Below, in pieces: positions 36,341 through 44,433 of a DNA stretch of 64,000 nucleotides. The stretch spans positions 62,001-126,000 of the forward strand of contig JANOSD010000064.1 in the NCBI GenBank assembly GCA_031415655.1. The letters run 5' to 3'. The notes under the pieces were generated by a model. That model was not told the origin of the DNA and ran no database searches. It worked only from the letters and a program-made list of their open reading frames with translations. The first letter of the stretch is position 1. Every line of letters starts with the position of its first letter. This DNA comes from JAKOVR01 sp031415655. Its GTDB lineage: Bacteria; Actinomycetota; Acidimicrobiia; Acidimicrobiales; Acidimicrobilacustridaceae. A program made the translations under genes and the position numbers.

Positions 36341-37051
36341 CTACTCCAAGGGGTGATCGGGATGACCACGCCATGGTGGCGTTCGCGGTGCGTCGAACTG
36401 AACGTCAAGCGGCTCTCCGTCGATAGCCCGAAATGCCCGCTCACCCCATTGCTCGAACCCGGCCACAAAACCGGGAAGGTCGTCTCGGGAGAACCACCCG
36501 GCGTCGGCGCACTCCAACGGATGGGGCACCACCTTTCCTCCAACGGCCCGACAGTGAAAGACCAGCGAGTAGAACGGGATGTGGGTAAAACCGAGTTGCA
36601 GGGCGTCGATCACGGAAATGAGCCGCACCACCTCGCATTCGATACCGGTTTCTTCCTGGACCTCCTTCACCGCCACCTCGGCCGGTGAATAGCCGATGTC
36701 GGCCCAGCCGGTAGGAAAAAGCCACACCCCGGAGTCGGCCCGCTGCACCAGCAGGATCTCCCCGGCGTCGTTGCCCACCACCGCACCGATCGTTACCTTG
36801 GGAGTCTGGTAGCCCGGGATTCCACGGCCGATGGTGTCGTGCCAATCGGACACGATGCGTTCGGCGTCGAACGGCCAGCCCGCCGCCACCTTGATCTCGG
36901 CCGCGACCGCAAGCACCTCTTCGAACCGCTCCTGCTCATACAGGCTTTCGGTGAACCCCAAGCCGGTACGGGCGACGCCCGCCAACGTTTCGGCCCAACG
37001 CACGAGGTCTGGCTGCGACGCGCCGACTTGGGGATCGATCTGCTCCGACAT
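36341..37051 (-). CDS. NUDIX hydrolase with N-terminal helical domain
   Basis: 236 residues. The N-terminal ~75 residues (LVRWAETLAGVARTGLGFTE, LYEQERFEEVLAVAAEIKV) form the helical extension seen in ADP-ribose-pyrophosphatase-like proteins of this type. The NUDIX domain follows (VTIGAVVGNDAGEILLVQRA) with the box GYSPAEVAVKEVQEETGIEC, in which Lys replaces the usual Arg before the Glu of REUxEE. It hydrolyses a nucleoside diphosphate linked to another group. It is separated from the hbd gene by a terminator, so it is probably transcribed independently. Confidence 0.87.
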   Translation of the reverse strand: MSEQIDPQVGASQPDLVRWAETLAGVARTGLGFTESLYEQERFEEVLAVAAEIKVAAGWPFDAERIVSDWHDTIGRGIPGYQTPKVTIGAVVGNDAGEILLVQRADSGVWLFPTGWADIGYSPAEVAVKEVQEETGIECEVVRLISVIDALQLGFTHIPFYSLVFHCRAVGGKVVPHPLECADAGWFSRDDLPGFVAGFEQWGERAFRAIDGEPLDVQFDAPRTPPWRGHPDHPLE

Positions 37052-37110
37052 GACCCCGGCATGTTACCGGCCATTGCGGGTGGGGCGACCCGAAGCCGAA
37101 CCAACCCACG

Positions 37111-37148
37111 AAAACGGGACAACGGGCGTGTTCCCGCCCGTTGTCCCG
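37111..37148 (-). terminator. Rho-independent terminator after the 3-hydroxyacyl-CoA dehydrogenase gene
   Basis: Perfect 14-bp arms at 37115-37128 and 37135-37148 (CGGGACAACGGGCG and its complement), 6-nt loop, followed on the minus strand by TTTT. It starts 6 nt after the stop of the gene ending at 37154 and separates it from the NUDIX gene. Confidence 0.8.
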
Positions 37149-37153
37149 GGGCA

Positions 37154-38005
37154 TCAGCGGTAGACGTAGAAACCCTCGCCGCTCTTTCGCCCGTGTTTGC
37201 CCGCCGACACCATGCGCCGAAGCAGTGGGGGGCAAGCGAACTGCTGCTCGCGGAACTCGTCGTGAAGGGCGTCGAACACGGCGACGCAAACATCGAGGCC
37301 GATGAGGTCGTACAACTGGAAGGGACCCATGGGAAAGTTGCAGCCCCCACGCATCGCGATGTCGATGTCCTCCATCGACGCGGTGCCCACTTCCAGCAAT
37401 CGCACCGCACTACCGAGGTAGCCGAAGAGCAGATTGTTGACAATGAACCCGGCGGTGTCACGCACGTGGACGGCGCTTTTCCCGAGCCCCTCCACGTAAG
37501 CCGTGATGGTTTCGATCGCGTCGTCAGACGCCGTGAGCGGCCGGCCGATCTCCACCAGCGGCATGATCTGCGCCGGGTTGAAGAAGTGCGTGCCCACGAC
37601 CCGTTCGGGGTGCGCCAACTCCATTGCCATGTCGATGATGGAGAAGGTGGACGTATTGGTGGCGAGAACGGCATCGGGACGACAGACCCGATCGAGTTCG
37701 CGGAACAACTCCCGTTTGGTGTCCAGGTGCTCGGGGATCGCCTCAATCAGGACGTCGCAGTCGGCGAGGTCTCGCAGCGCCGACGTGATCGAGATTCGGT
37801 CGACGATGAGATCCCGCTCGGCGGGGTCGAGTCGACCCTTGTCGACCTGCCGGCCCAGTGACGCTTCGATACCGGCCACGAGCGCCTTGGCGCTCGACTC
37901 CTGCCGGGATCGCACCACCACCTGATAACCCGCCTTGGCGGAGGCTTCGGCGATGCCGGACCCCATCGTGCCGGTACCGATGATGCCAATTCGTTCGATC
38001 TTCAT
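37154..38005 (-). CDS. 3-hydroxybutyryl-CoA dehydrogenase (3-hydroxyacyl-CoA dehydrogenase)
   Basis: 283 residues, the usual length of single-domain Hbd/FadB2 enzymes. The NAD loop is IGIIGTGTMGSGIAEASAKA. The catalytic region is ATNTSTFSIIDMAMEL with the His in VVGTHFFNPAQIMPLVEIG, and the C-terminal domain has FIVNNLLFGYLGSAVRLLE and MGPFQLYDLIGLDVCVAVFD. It interconverts 3-hydroxyacyl-CoA and acetoacetyl-CoA-type 3-oxoacyl-CoA with NAD(P). It follows glnD by 109 bp and is closed by a strong terminator. Confidence 0.93.
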   Translation of the reverse strand: MKIERIGIIGTGTMGSGIAEASAKAGYQVVVRSRQESSAKALVAGIEASLGRQVDKGRLDPAERDLIVDRISITSALRDLADCDVLIEAIPEHLDTKRELFRELDRVCRPDAVLATNTSTFSIIDMAMELAHPERVVGTHFFNPAQIMPLVEIGRPLTASDDAIETITAYVEGLGKSAVHVRDTAGFIVNNLLFGYLGSAVRLLEVGTASMEDIDIAMRGGCNFPMGPFQLYDLIGLDVCVAVFDALHDEFREQQFACPPLLRRMVSAGKHGRKSGEGFYVYR

Positions 38006-38114
38006 GGGCGAGCAGGGTAGTGACTACGGCTGATTCGTGAGCGAGAACGTGTTCTCCTCTACCTGACAGTCCGTCAAGTTCGGGGTGGTCGGCGCGCAAC
38101 GGCAGGGCGGACAC

Positions 38115-40418
38115 TCACGCCCCGAGGATCGCCCGCTCGATCTCGGCGAGGTGATCCGTATCGATGACCTTGGCCCCGTCGGCCGTCCGAAGGTAGAAGG
38201 CATCGATCACCTCAGAGCCCAGGGTTTGAACTTTCGCCGATCGGATGTCGAGGTCGAGTTCCGCAATCGCACGGGTGACGCGGTAGAGCACACCGATACC
38301 GTCGGCGCCCTGCACCTCGACCACCGTGGACGAGCTCGAAGCATCGTTGTCGAACCGCACTCGGGGCGCCTGAGAGAGCGCCGTTGGCGCCGCCCACGGA
38401 CGGGCATACCGTTCGGCGCGCTCCGCCAATCGAGCGGCGAGCGCCAGCCGACCGGCAAGTACCGCATGCACGTCGTTCACCACCCGTTCCCACACAATGG
38501 TGGGACCGGTACCGCTTTCTACGGTAAAAACTTCGAGCGCCATGCCATCGTCGGTCGAGTGCGCCGATGCACCGAGCACGTCGAGCCCATGAAGTGACAG
38601 CACCCCCGCCATCTTCGAGAACAGCCCGGGGCGGTCGGGAGCCACCACGGTGAGTTGATTCTCCGACGTGTGCACCGCCACTTCCCGTTGGGTCAGCAAT
38701 TCAAGATGGTCCTCCGTTGGGAACGGCGCACCGGACACATCGGCTGCCTGTCCTCCCCCGAGCACATGCTCCGCCCGACCGGCAAGCTCGCGCACGAGTT
38801 TGGCTTTCCAGTCGTTCCACGCCGCCGGCCCGGTTGCCGTGCTATCGGCGATGGTGAGTGCGTGCAGCAATCGAATGGTGGCGACATTGCCGGCAGCAAG
38901 GGCCACCTTCTCAATGGTTTCGTCGTCATCGAGGTCTCGACGGGTGGCCACATCGGGGAGCAGGAGATGATGACGCACCATCTGTTGCAACGTGTGAATC
39001 TCGTCGGCGTCGTAGCCCATGCGTGAGCCGATCGTGTCGAGCAGATCGATACCGACCACGGTGTGATCACCGGGGTACCCCTTGCCGATGTCGTGCAGGA
39101 GGGTGCCCACCACCAGGAGGTCGGGACGGTCGACCATCCATGTGTGGGAGGCGGCATTGGCGGCGGCGACACAAAGGTGACGATCGACGGTGTAGGTGTG
39201 GTAAGCGTTGCGCTGAGGTTTGCATCGCACGCCGACCCATTCCGGCAACACCCACACCCATACCCCCTTTCGATCGAGCGACTCCACCACATCGATCGCT
39301 GCTTCACCGGTGAAAAAGAGACGCGCAAAAAGGGAGCGGGTGGGCGCGCTCCAGGGAAACCCGGAGTCGTTGGCCACGGCTGAACCGGCCGCCGCCGCCA
39401 ATCGGTCGAGCGATCGTCGGTCGATACGAGCATCGTGTTCGGCGGCGGCGACGCCGACGGCCAGCACCAGGGATGGGTCGGTGCTGGGATCGGCTGACCC
39501 GGCAAGATGCACCGCACCATCGCGCAGGATCACCCCCGGCAACACCTCTTTGTCGCGTTTGATCCGAAGGGAAATCGGGCCGACCAATGAGGAATCGATG
39601 CGCCGCCAGGTGTCGTCGCTGGTCCATGCGATGTCGCGCGCCGCCGCCGACAACGCCCGCATAAACGGCACCGCATCGTCGTAGCCCAACGCCACCGCGA
39701 CCCCATCTTGCTCCTGCAAGGTAAGCCGATCATTCGGCCGACCAGTGATGCGATGAAGCTCCACCCGCACCGCCAGCAAGAACTCATAGGCCTGATCGAT
39801 CGTGACGTCGTCCCCCTCGGATAACACCCGCTGCGCCGCCTCGGCCCATCGCACCGCATGTACGTCACGCAAACCGCCTCGCCCCTCCTTCAGATCGGGT
39901 TCGAGAAGGAACGCCACTTCGCCCGCCCGCTCGTGTCGATCGGCGACGGCGATGCTCAACTCACCGAGGAAACGTTTGGCCCGCTTTTGCCAGAGCCCGG
40001 TGGCCTTCTCGGCCAGTTCGTCGGTGATCGAGGAGTCGCCCGCCACGTGCCGGGCCGACAACAACGAGGTGGCAGTTTCGAGGTCGTCTGATGCCAGCAC
40101 CAACGCCTCTTTGACCGTGCGTACGGCGTGACCGAGCTTCAGACCCTCGTCCCAGATGGGGTACCAAATGGTGTTGGCAACCTCGGCAACATCGGCGCGG
40201 TTGCGGTGCATGAGGATGAGGTCGATATCACTGCCTGGCGCCAATTCGGCGCGGCCATAGCCGCCGACGGCGACGAGGGCGATGTCGCGGAGCGAGCCGA
40301 CCTCGGCGGCAATCGCGGCGATCCAATCGTCGATCACATCGCTGTAGGCACGGCACCAAGCCGAGCCGGTTCGACTGCGGTCCTCAAAAAGCTCCGACCG
40401 TTTCAGCGCCTCGACCAT
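38115..40418 (-). CDS. glnD: [Protein-PII] uridylyltransferase/uridylyl-removing enzyme (GlnD)
   Basis: Bifunctional sensor that modifies and demodifies the PII protein according to glutamine level; in actinobacteria the modification is often adenylylation. 767 residues with domains in the usual order: nucleotidyltransferase (ALVAVGGYGRAELAPGSDID), GlnD PII-modifying helical region, HD phosphohydrolase (GTLLHDIGKGYPGDHTVVG) and two C-terminal ACT domains (VVAPDRPGLFSKMAGVLSLH and VQGADGIGVLYRVTRAIAEL). Third gene of amtB-glnK-glnD, 68 bp after glnK, so it is expected to share nitrogen control through the GlnR box upstream of amtB. Confidence 0.96.
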   Translation of the reverse strand: MVEALKRSELFEDRSRTGSAWCRAYSDVIDDWIAAIAAEVGSLRDIALVAVGGYGRAELAPGSDIDLILMHRNRADVAEVANTIWYPIWDEGLKLGHAVRTVKEALVLASDDLETATSLLSARHVAGDSSITDELAEKATGLWQKRAKRFLGELSIAVADRHERAGEVAFLLEPDLKEGRGGLRDVHAVRWAEAAQRVLSEGDDVTIDQAYEFLLAVRVELHRITGRPNDRLTLQEQDGVAVALGYDDAVPFMRALSAAARDIAWTSDDTWRRIDSSLVGPISLRIKRDKEVLPGVILRDGAVHLAGSADPSTDPSLVLAVGVAAAEHDARIDRRSLDRLAAAAGSAVANDSGFPWSAPTRSLFARLFFTGEAAIDVVESLDRKGVWVWVLPEWVGVRCKPQRNAYHTYTVDRHLCVAAANAASHTWMVDRPDLLVVGTLLHDIGKGYPGDHTVVGIDLLDTIGSRMGYDADEIHTLQQMVRHHLLLPDVATRRDLDDDETIEKVALAAGNVATIRLLHALTIADSTATGPAAWNDWKAKLVRELAGRAEHVLGGGQAADVSGAPFPTEDHLELLTQREVAVHTSENQLTVVAPDRPGLFSKMAGVLSLHGLDVLGASAHSTDDGMALEVFTVESGTGPTIVWERVVNDVHAVLAGRLALAARLAERAERYARPWAAPTALSQAPRVRFDNDASSSSTVVEVQGADGIGVLYRVTRAIAELDLDIRSAKVQTLGSEVIDAFYLRTADGAKVIDTDHLAEIERAILGA

Positions 40419-40486
40419 CGTTGAATCCTACGACCCCGGCGCTCGCCGCGGTTTGCGCACGTCACCCTTGCCGCGGCGAACCATGG

Positions 40487-40825
40487 TCAGATGGCGTCGG
40501 TGTCGCGTTCGCCGGTGCGGATACGGATCAGCTTGTCGATCTCGCTGATCCACACCTTGCCGTCGCCGATCTTCCCAGTCCGAGCGGCCTCGACGATCAC
40601 TTCAGCGATCCGATCGGCGTCGGCGGCATCGAGCACCACCTCCAGCTTCACCTTCGGGATGAGGTCGATGACGTATTCGGCCCCGCGGTACACCTCGGTA
40701 TGTCCGCCTTGACGGCCAAAGCCCTTCACCTCGACGACAGTGATGCCGACCACGCCGGCCTGCTTGAGCGCAGCTTTCACGTCGTCGAGTTTGTGGGGCT
40801 TAATGATTGCGGTGATGAGCTTCAT
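40487..40825 (-). CDS. glnK: Nitrogen regulatory protein PII (GlnK/GlnB)
   Basis: 112-residue trimeric signal protein that binds ATP/ADP and 2-oxoglutarate and controls AmtB and other targets. The start MKLITAIIKPHKLDDVKAAL is canonical. The T-loop VKGFGRQGGHTEVYRGAEY holds Tyr51, the residue modified by GlnD, and the C-terminal signature is TGKIGDGKVWISEIDKLIRI. An in-frame extension to 40909 lacks family similarity, so ATG 40825 is chosen. It sits between amtB and glnD. Confidence 0.96.
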   Translation of the reverse strand: MKLITAIIKPHKLDDVKAALKQAGVVGITVVEVKGFGRQGGHTEVYRGAEYVIDLIPKVKLEVVLDAADADRIAEVIVEAARTGKIGDGKVWISEIDKLIRIRTGERDTDAI

Positions 40826-40940
40826 GGCGGTTCTCTTTTCGCGGAATGGAACCGGGGTTCCGACGGACGCGGTTGGTGGCGGTAAGACGAGCGGGTGTTT
40901 GTGGGCCACTATTGGCGGTTATAGGCGGGCGGAGCAGGGG

Positions 40941-40969
40941 GCGATGGCGGGAACGGGCCCCGCCATCGC
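40941..40969 (-). other. Hairpin in the amtB-glnK spacer
   Basis: 11-bp perfect arms (GCGATGGCGGG at 40941-40951 and its complement at 40959-40969) just after the amtB stop codon on the minus strand. No U-tract follows, so it is more likely an RNA-stability or partial-attenuation hairpin than a full terminator. Confidence 0.4.
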
Positions 40970-40973
40970 GCAA

Positions 40974-42242
40974 TCAGGAGTAGGCGTTTTCGGCGTGCTG
41001 GCTGAGGTCGAGGCCGAGTTCTTCGTCCTCTTCGCTCACTCGCAATCCAATGGTGAGGTCGATCAGCTTCCCGATGACCATAGACATCACGAACGAGAAC
41101 ACAAGCACAACGAGGCTGGCGACCACTTGGTCGATCAAGAGGTCGGCGCCGCCACCGGCAATCAGCCCGTCGAACCCGGCGGCGTTCACCTTGGTCGTGG
41201 CGAAGAACCCGAGCAGAATCGAGCCGATGAGCCCGCCGACCAAGTGCACGCCCACCACATCGAGCGAATCGTCATAGCCGAACTTGGTCTTCAAGGAAAT
41301 GGCGAGAAAACAGAGTGCGCCGGCGATGAGGCCGATTGCGATGCCACTCATGCCACCCACGAATCCGGCGCAGGGTGTGATCGCCACAAGCCCAGCGACG
41401 GCACCCGATGCGGCACCAAGCGTGGTGGGCTTGCCGTCTTTGAGCATCTCGACCAGCACCCAACCAATCATGCCGGCCGATGCCGCCGTGAAGGTGTTGT
41501 AGAGGGCTTGGGCGGCAATGCCGTCGGCGGCAAGGGCAGATCCAGCGTTGAAACCGGCCCAGCCAAACCAAAGAATGCCAGTGCCGATCATCGTCCAGGG
41601 CAAAGAATGGGGGTGCATGGCGGTGGTGGGCCAACCCTTACGTTTTCCGAGCAAGATGCACAGAGCCAATGCTGCGGCACCGGCGTTGATGTGCACGACG
41701 GCGCCACCGGCGAAGTCGAGCGCACCCATCTTGGCGAGGAACCCTCCGCCGAATACCCAGTGGGCGACGGGCGAGTACACGAGCACGAGCCATACCGAGA
41801 TGAATACGACGTAGGCCCGGAACTTCATGCGATCGGCGGTGGCACCGGTGATGAGCGCGGGGGTGATGATGGCGAACGTCATCTGGTACGCACAGAACAA
41901 GATGAACGGGATGGTGAGCGTGAGGCCCGCACCGGCGGAAACCCAGGTGCCTTGGCCGAGCACGACGCCGGTCTGGCCGACATCCTCCATCGCCAGAAAG
42001 TCGAAGTTGCCGATCCAACCGCCGTCACCGAAGTTGCCGAAGGCGAGGGTGAAGCCGATGAAACTCCAGATGATGGCCAAGATGCCCATGGCGAAGAAGT
42101 TCTGCATCAGCATGCCGAGCACGTTCTTGGCTCGCACCATGCCTCCGTAAAAGAAGGCAAGGCCCGGGGTCATGAACAACACCAAGGCGGTAGAGATCAA
42201 GATCCAAGCGGTGTTTCCCGAATCGATGGGTACTTCAGGCAC
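40974..42242 (-). CDS. amtB: Ammonium transporter (Amt family)
   Basis: 422 residues, eleven membrane helices expected with the N-terminus outside. Visible family blocks: ALVLFMTPGLAFFYGGMVRA, LGQGTWVSAGAGLTLTIPF, pore histidines in FAGGAVVHINAGAAALAL and DVVGVHLVGGLIGSILLG, and GASSGAVAGLVAITP-like GAASGAVAGLVAITPCAGFV. It imports ammonium and is blocked by unmodified PII. First gene of amtB-glnK-glnD, with a GlnR-type operator about 66-103 bp upstream of the ATG. Confidence 0.96.
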   Translation of the reverse strand: MPEVPIDSGNTAWILISTALVLFMTPGLAFFYGGMVRAKNVLGMLMQNFFAMGILAIIWSFIGFTLAFGNFGDGGWIGNFDFLAMEDVGQTGVVLGQGTWVSAGAGLTLTIPFILFCAYQMTFAIITPALITGATADRMKFRAYVVFISVWLVLVYSPVAHWVFGGGFLAKMGALDFAGGAVVHINAGAAALALCILLGKRKGWPTTAMHPHSLPWTMIGTGILWFGWAGFNAGSALAADGIAAQALYNTFTAASAGMIGWVLVEMLKDGKPTTLGAASGAVAGLVAITPCAGFVGGMSGIAIGLIAGALCFLAISLKTKFGYDDSLDVVGVHLVGGLIGSILLGFFATTKVNAAGFDGLIAGGGADLLIDQVVASLVVLVFSFVMSMVIGKLIDLTIGLRVSEEDEELGLDLSQHAENAYS

Positions 42243-42307
42243 GTCAGTTCCTCCGTGGTGCTCCCCGACACGAATCGGTCAGGCAGATGACAGAGTGACG
42301 AAAGGAT

Positions 42308-42345
42308 GTTTCCCAAAAGTCACCCGAATGTTTCCAGTCTGTAAA
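42308..42345 (-). promoter_or_regulatory. GlnR-type operator upstream of amtB
   Basis: On the minus strand the site reads TTTAC-n6-GAAAC-n6-GTGAC-n6-GAAAC (spacers AGACTG, ATTCGG, TTTTGG). This matches the actinobacterial GlnR box gTnAC-n6-GaAAC-n6-gTnAC-n6-GaAAC with one deviation in the first half-site. Position 66-103 bp upstream of the amtB start suits activation under nitrogen limitation. The assignment follows from the published consensus; binding is inferred. Confidence 0.85.
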
Positions 42346-42392
42346 TCCGCACGGTCGTGTTCGTGGCGCACCTGACCGCCTCGTGCTCCTTG

Positions 42393-42554
42393 GAGCGTGT
42401 CCCAGTAACGCTTCGGGAAGCGGATTCCGAGCCACGGTTCGAAGCCTCGCAAGGACGCAACGTCGAAAGCCCCCTGTTCTGGGCGGTGAGACGGAGGACG
42501 ACGCGAGAATCGAAGCTGGCCGGAAGACGCCGATTGGTTACTGGCACACGCTCC
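42393..42554 (+). mobile_element. MITE-like element, copy B
   Basis: About 162 bp, starting GGAGCGTGTCCCAGTAAC and ending GTTACTGGCACACGCTCC (17 of 18 terminal bases inverted-complementary). TA follows at the right end; the left flank is TT. The interior aligns with copies A, C and D. It lies 47 bp upstream of the GlnR box, between the amtB promoter and the 3' end of the minus-strand gene at 42580. Confidence 0.85.
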
Positions 42555-42579
42555 TAGGCCCCCCGAACGAGGCCAGCGG

Positions 42580-42909
42580 CTACCCGCGGAGCAACTCGGG
42601 AAGCCGACGAAAGAAGACCGACCGGGCCAACACTTCGGCGCAGCCGTAGTCACGGGCGGTCGTCAACAGTGCCTCATCGACATGGCTTCCGTACCCGATC
42701 ACGGTCGCGCCTGTGGCGGTGAGTAGCGGGATCGCTTCGAGTGCTCCCCGGCCGCCGAGATCGAGCAAAACCCGGTCGGTTGATGTGAGCTCGTTGGCCC
42801 GATCCACCAGTGCCGACGCGGAACGGATGACCGTCAGGTCAATGCCGTCGGCACTCGCTTGGAAACGTGACCGATCCATCAGGTCGGCGCTCACCACGAA
42901 GATGGTCAT
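42580..42909 (-). CDS. Small receiver-like protein, function unknown
   Basis: 109 residues. The alternation MTIFVVSADLMDRSRFQ, DRVLLDLGGRGALEAIP, TATGATVIGYGSHVDEALL resembles a shortened CheY-like or flavodoxin-like fold with an Asp in the LLDLGG strand, but the acidic N-terminal pair and the conserved Lys of true receivers are not evident. Last gene of a three-gene operon; its ATG overlaps the previous stop (ATGA at 42906-42909). Confidence 0.6.
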   Translation of the reverse strand: MTIFVVSADLMDRSRFQASADGIDLTVIRSASALVDRANELTSTDRVLLDLGGRGALEAIPLLTATGATVIGYGSHVDEALLTTARDYGCAEVLARSVFFRRLPELLRG

Positions 42910-43448
42910 TCCCGTTCCAATTCACGCCGCCGGCGAAGGTGCACGTGGGCTTTCGCGGCGCCCCACTCGATTCCGGGAAGCTGCAGTGCGGAGTCGAGAT
43001 CGGCGAATGACGCTGGCGACAGGTCATAGATGTCTTCGGGGAACGCTGTGGCCGTCATCGAATCTCGATCGACCGGCGGCACCCCGATCTCCATGAGTAC
43101 CGACGTGGGGTAACGCACGCCGGATCGCAGCAACGCCAGCGGACCGGTGCGTTGCTCGGCGATGTCGAGTTCGAGCAACGACGCCACGGCACCACCCACC
43201 TCGATCTCCGCTCGCCGCGCCGCGGCGCCGATCCGATCGAGTGTCCACGACGGCACCGGGCCTCCCCATTCGGCCACGGTGACCGTGACACACCGGTTCA
43301 CCCAGCCCGGCAACGCCGCCACGATGCCCGTCGCGAGCACGGACGCGTAGCGGGCGAGGCGAGCTTCGTCCTCGGCCAGCGATGACGGAGCAACGGGGAA
43401 CCCGGGGGACCCGGACGGGTCTACCGGTGGTTCGTCAGGCGTGGTCAC
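42906..43448 (-). CDS. Conserved-looking hypothetical protein, function unknown
   Basis: 180 residues from GTG 43448, chosen because it overlaps the DUF427 stop by 4 nt (GTGA). The frame is open upstream to 43532, but that part lies inside the DUF427 gene. Soluble, with helical stretches (DEARLARYASVLATGIVAAL, LDRIGAAARRAEIEVGGAVA) and a C-terminus rich in Arg (HLRRRRELERE). No known domain recognised. Middle gene of the operon. Confidence 0.6.
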   Translation of the reverse strand: MTTPDEPPVDPSGSPGFPVAPSSLAEDEARLARYASVLATGIVAALPGWVNRCVTVTVAEWGGPVPSWTLDRIGAAARRAEIEVGGAVASLLELDIAEQRTGPLALLRSGVRYPTSVLMEIGVPPVDRDSMTATAFPEDIYDLSPASFADLDSALQLPGIEWGAAKAHVHLRRRRELERE

Positions 43449-43957
43449 CAGTGCAACGTACCGGGTGCCCCCTTGAACGGGCCGGCTACGGCCGAGGTAA
43501 TCCACCCCCCGTAGAAGTCGCCGTCCATGCACTGCACCCGTTCACCGTCCACGAAACATCCATCGACCCGACCGGGGTAGAAGGACAGGTGGTCGGCGAT
43601 ACCCGCGAACGCAGGGACCGGCGAGGCGTAGCTCCACCCCGCCGATTCCGCCACAACACCGCCCGCAACCACGGTCCAATACTCGGCCTGGCCTTTCCAT
43701 TCACAAAACGAGCTTCCGGGAGCGGAGCGCAACAGGGTGCGGTCAATGTCGTCCGGAGGGATATAGAACGCAGGAGCCTGGCTCGTCTCGAGCACCCGAT
43801 ACCCCCGCACCGAGTCGGCCACGGTCACTCCGCCCACCATCACGACGAGACGTTGCGTCGTCGACTCCAACCGAGGCGGGCGGGGATAATTCCAGACCGA
43901 TTCCTGGCCGGGACCGACGGGGTCGGGTACGGGACGGGCATGTGGTGCAGGTGACAT
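43445..43957 (-). CDS. DUF427 domain protein
   Basis: 170 residues. After a Pro-rich N-terminus (HARPVPDPVGPGQESVWNYP) the DUF427 fold is visible: VVMVGGVTVADSVRGYRVLE, PAFYIPPDDIDRTLL, SSFCEWKGQAEYWTVVAGG and VDGCFVDGERVQCMDGDFYG with a GGWIT ending. The family occurs widely in actinobacteria and has no established function. First gene of the three-gene minus-strand operon, divergent from the gene at 44011. Confidence 0.85.
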   Translation of the reverse strand: MSPAPHARPVPDPVGPGQESVWNYPRPPRLESTTQRLVVMVGGVTVADSVRGYRVLETSQAPAFYIPPDDIDRTLLRSAPGSSFCEWKGQAEYWTVVAGGVVAESAGWSYASPVPAFAGIADHLSFYPGRVDGCFVDGERVQCMDGDFYGGWITSAVAGPFKGAPGTLHW

Positions 43958-44010
43958 GACGGCAAGTGTTCACCTTCCGAAACGCTCAAGGCGGATCGAG
44001 CGGCGTCCAG

Positions 44011-44424
44011 ATGGGGCAAGATGGGGAAGTGCGTATTCGGGCGTTGTCGGTGTTCGAGGGGGTCGTGTATCACTGCTGGCCCATCGACCTCAATCACCCC
44101 GACCGTCCCACCCTCGAGGTGGATGCCATTTTGCGTCCGGGTGACGCTGACGATGGCCCGCTGCTGATCACCGTGTCGGACTACGCCAATATGCTCGGCG
44201 ACCCCTTAGTGGCCCGCCACAGCCTCGATACGCTCCGGGAAAGGGGACGTGTCGTGCGGTGGCTCGACGTCGACCACATCAGCTTCCCATTGTGGACCCG
44301 CGTCAACGAACCTGGACCGGATCCGAGCGAACGCCCCGACTCGTCGTTCGCCGGCGACCCCACCGCTGCACCGTTGCACCCCGTGAATCCTCCCCACCTC
44401 CGCGCTGTTCCCCCACTCCCCTGA
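44011..44424 (+). CDS. Hypothetical protein upstream of phoD
   Basis: 137 residues from ATG 44011; GTG 43966 and GTG 44029 are alternatives, none with a strong ribosome binding site. The sequence (IRALSVFEGVVYHCWPIDLN, DGPLLITVSDYANMLGDPLV) has no recognised domain and ends in a Pro-rich tail. It is 9 bp upstream of the phosphatase gene and probably co-transcribed. Confidence 0.5.
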   Translation: MGQDGEVRIRALSVFEGVVYHCWPIDLNHPDRPTLEVDAILRPGDADDGPLLITVSDYANMLGDPLVARHSLDTLRERGRVVRWLDVDHISFPLWTRVNEPGPDPSERPDSSFAGDPTAAPLHPVNPPHLRAVPPLP

Positions 44425-44433
44425 AGGAGCTCT

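Noticed and set aside
40740..42290. Long plus-strand frame opposite amtB-glnK (~516 codons)
   Set aside because: Antisense shadow; its Glu/His/Gly-rich composition is the complement of membrane-helix codons.
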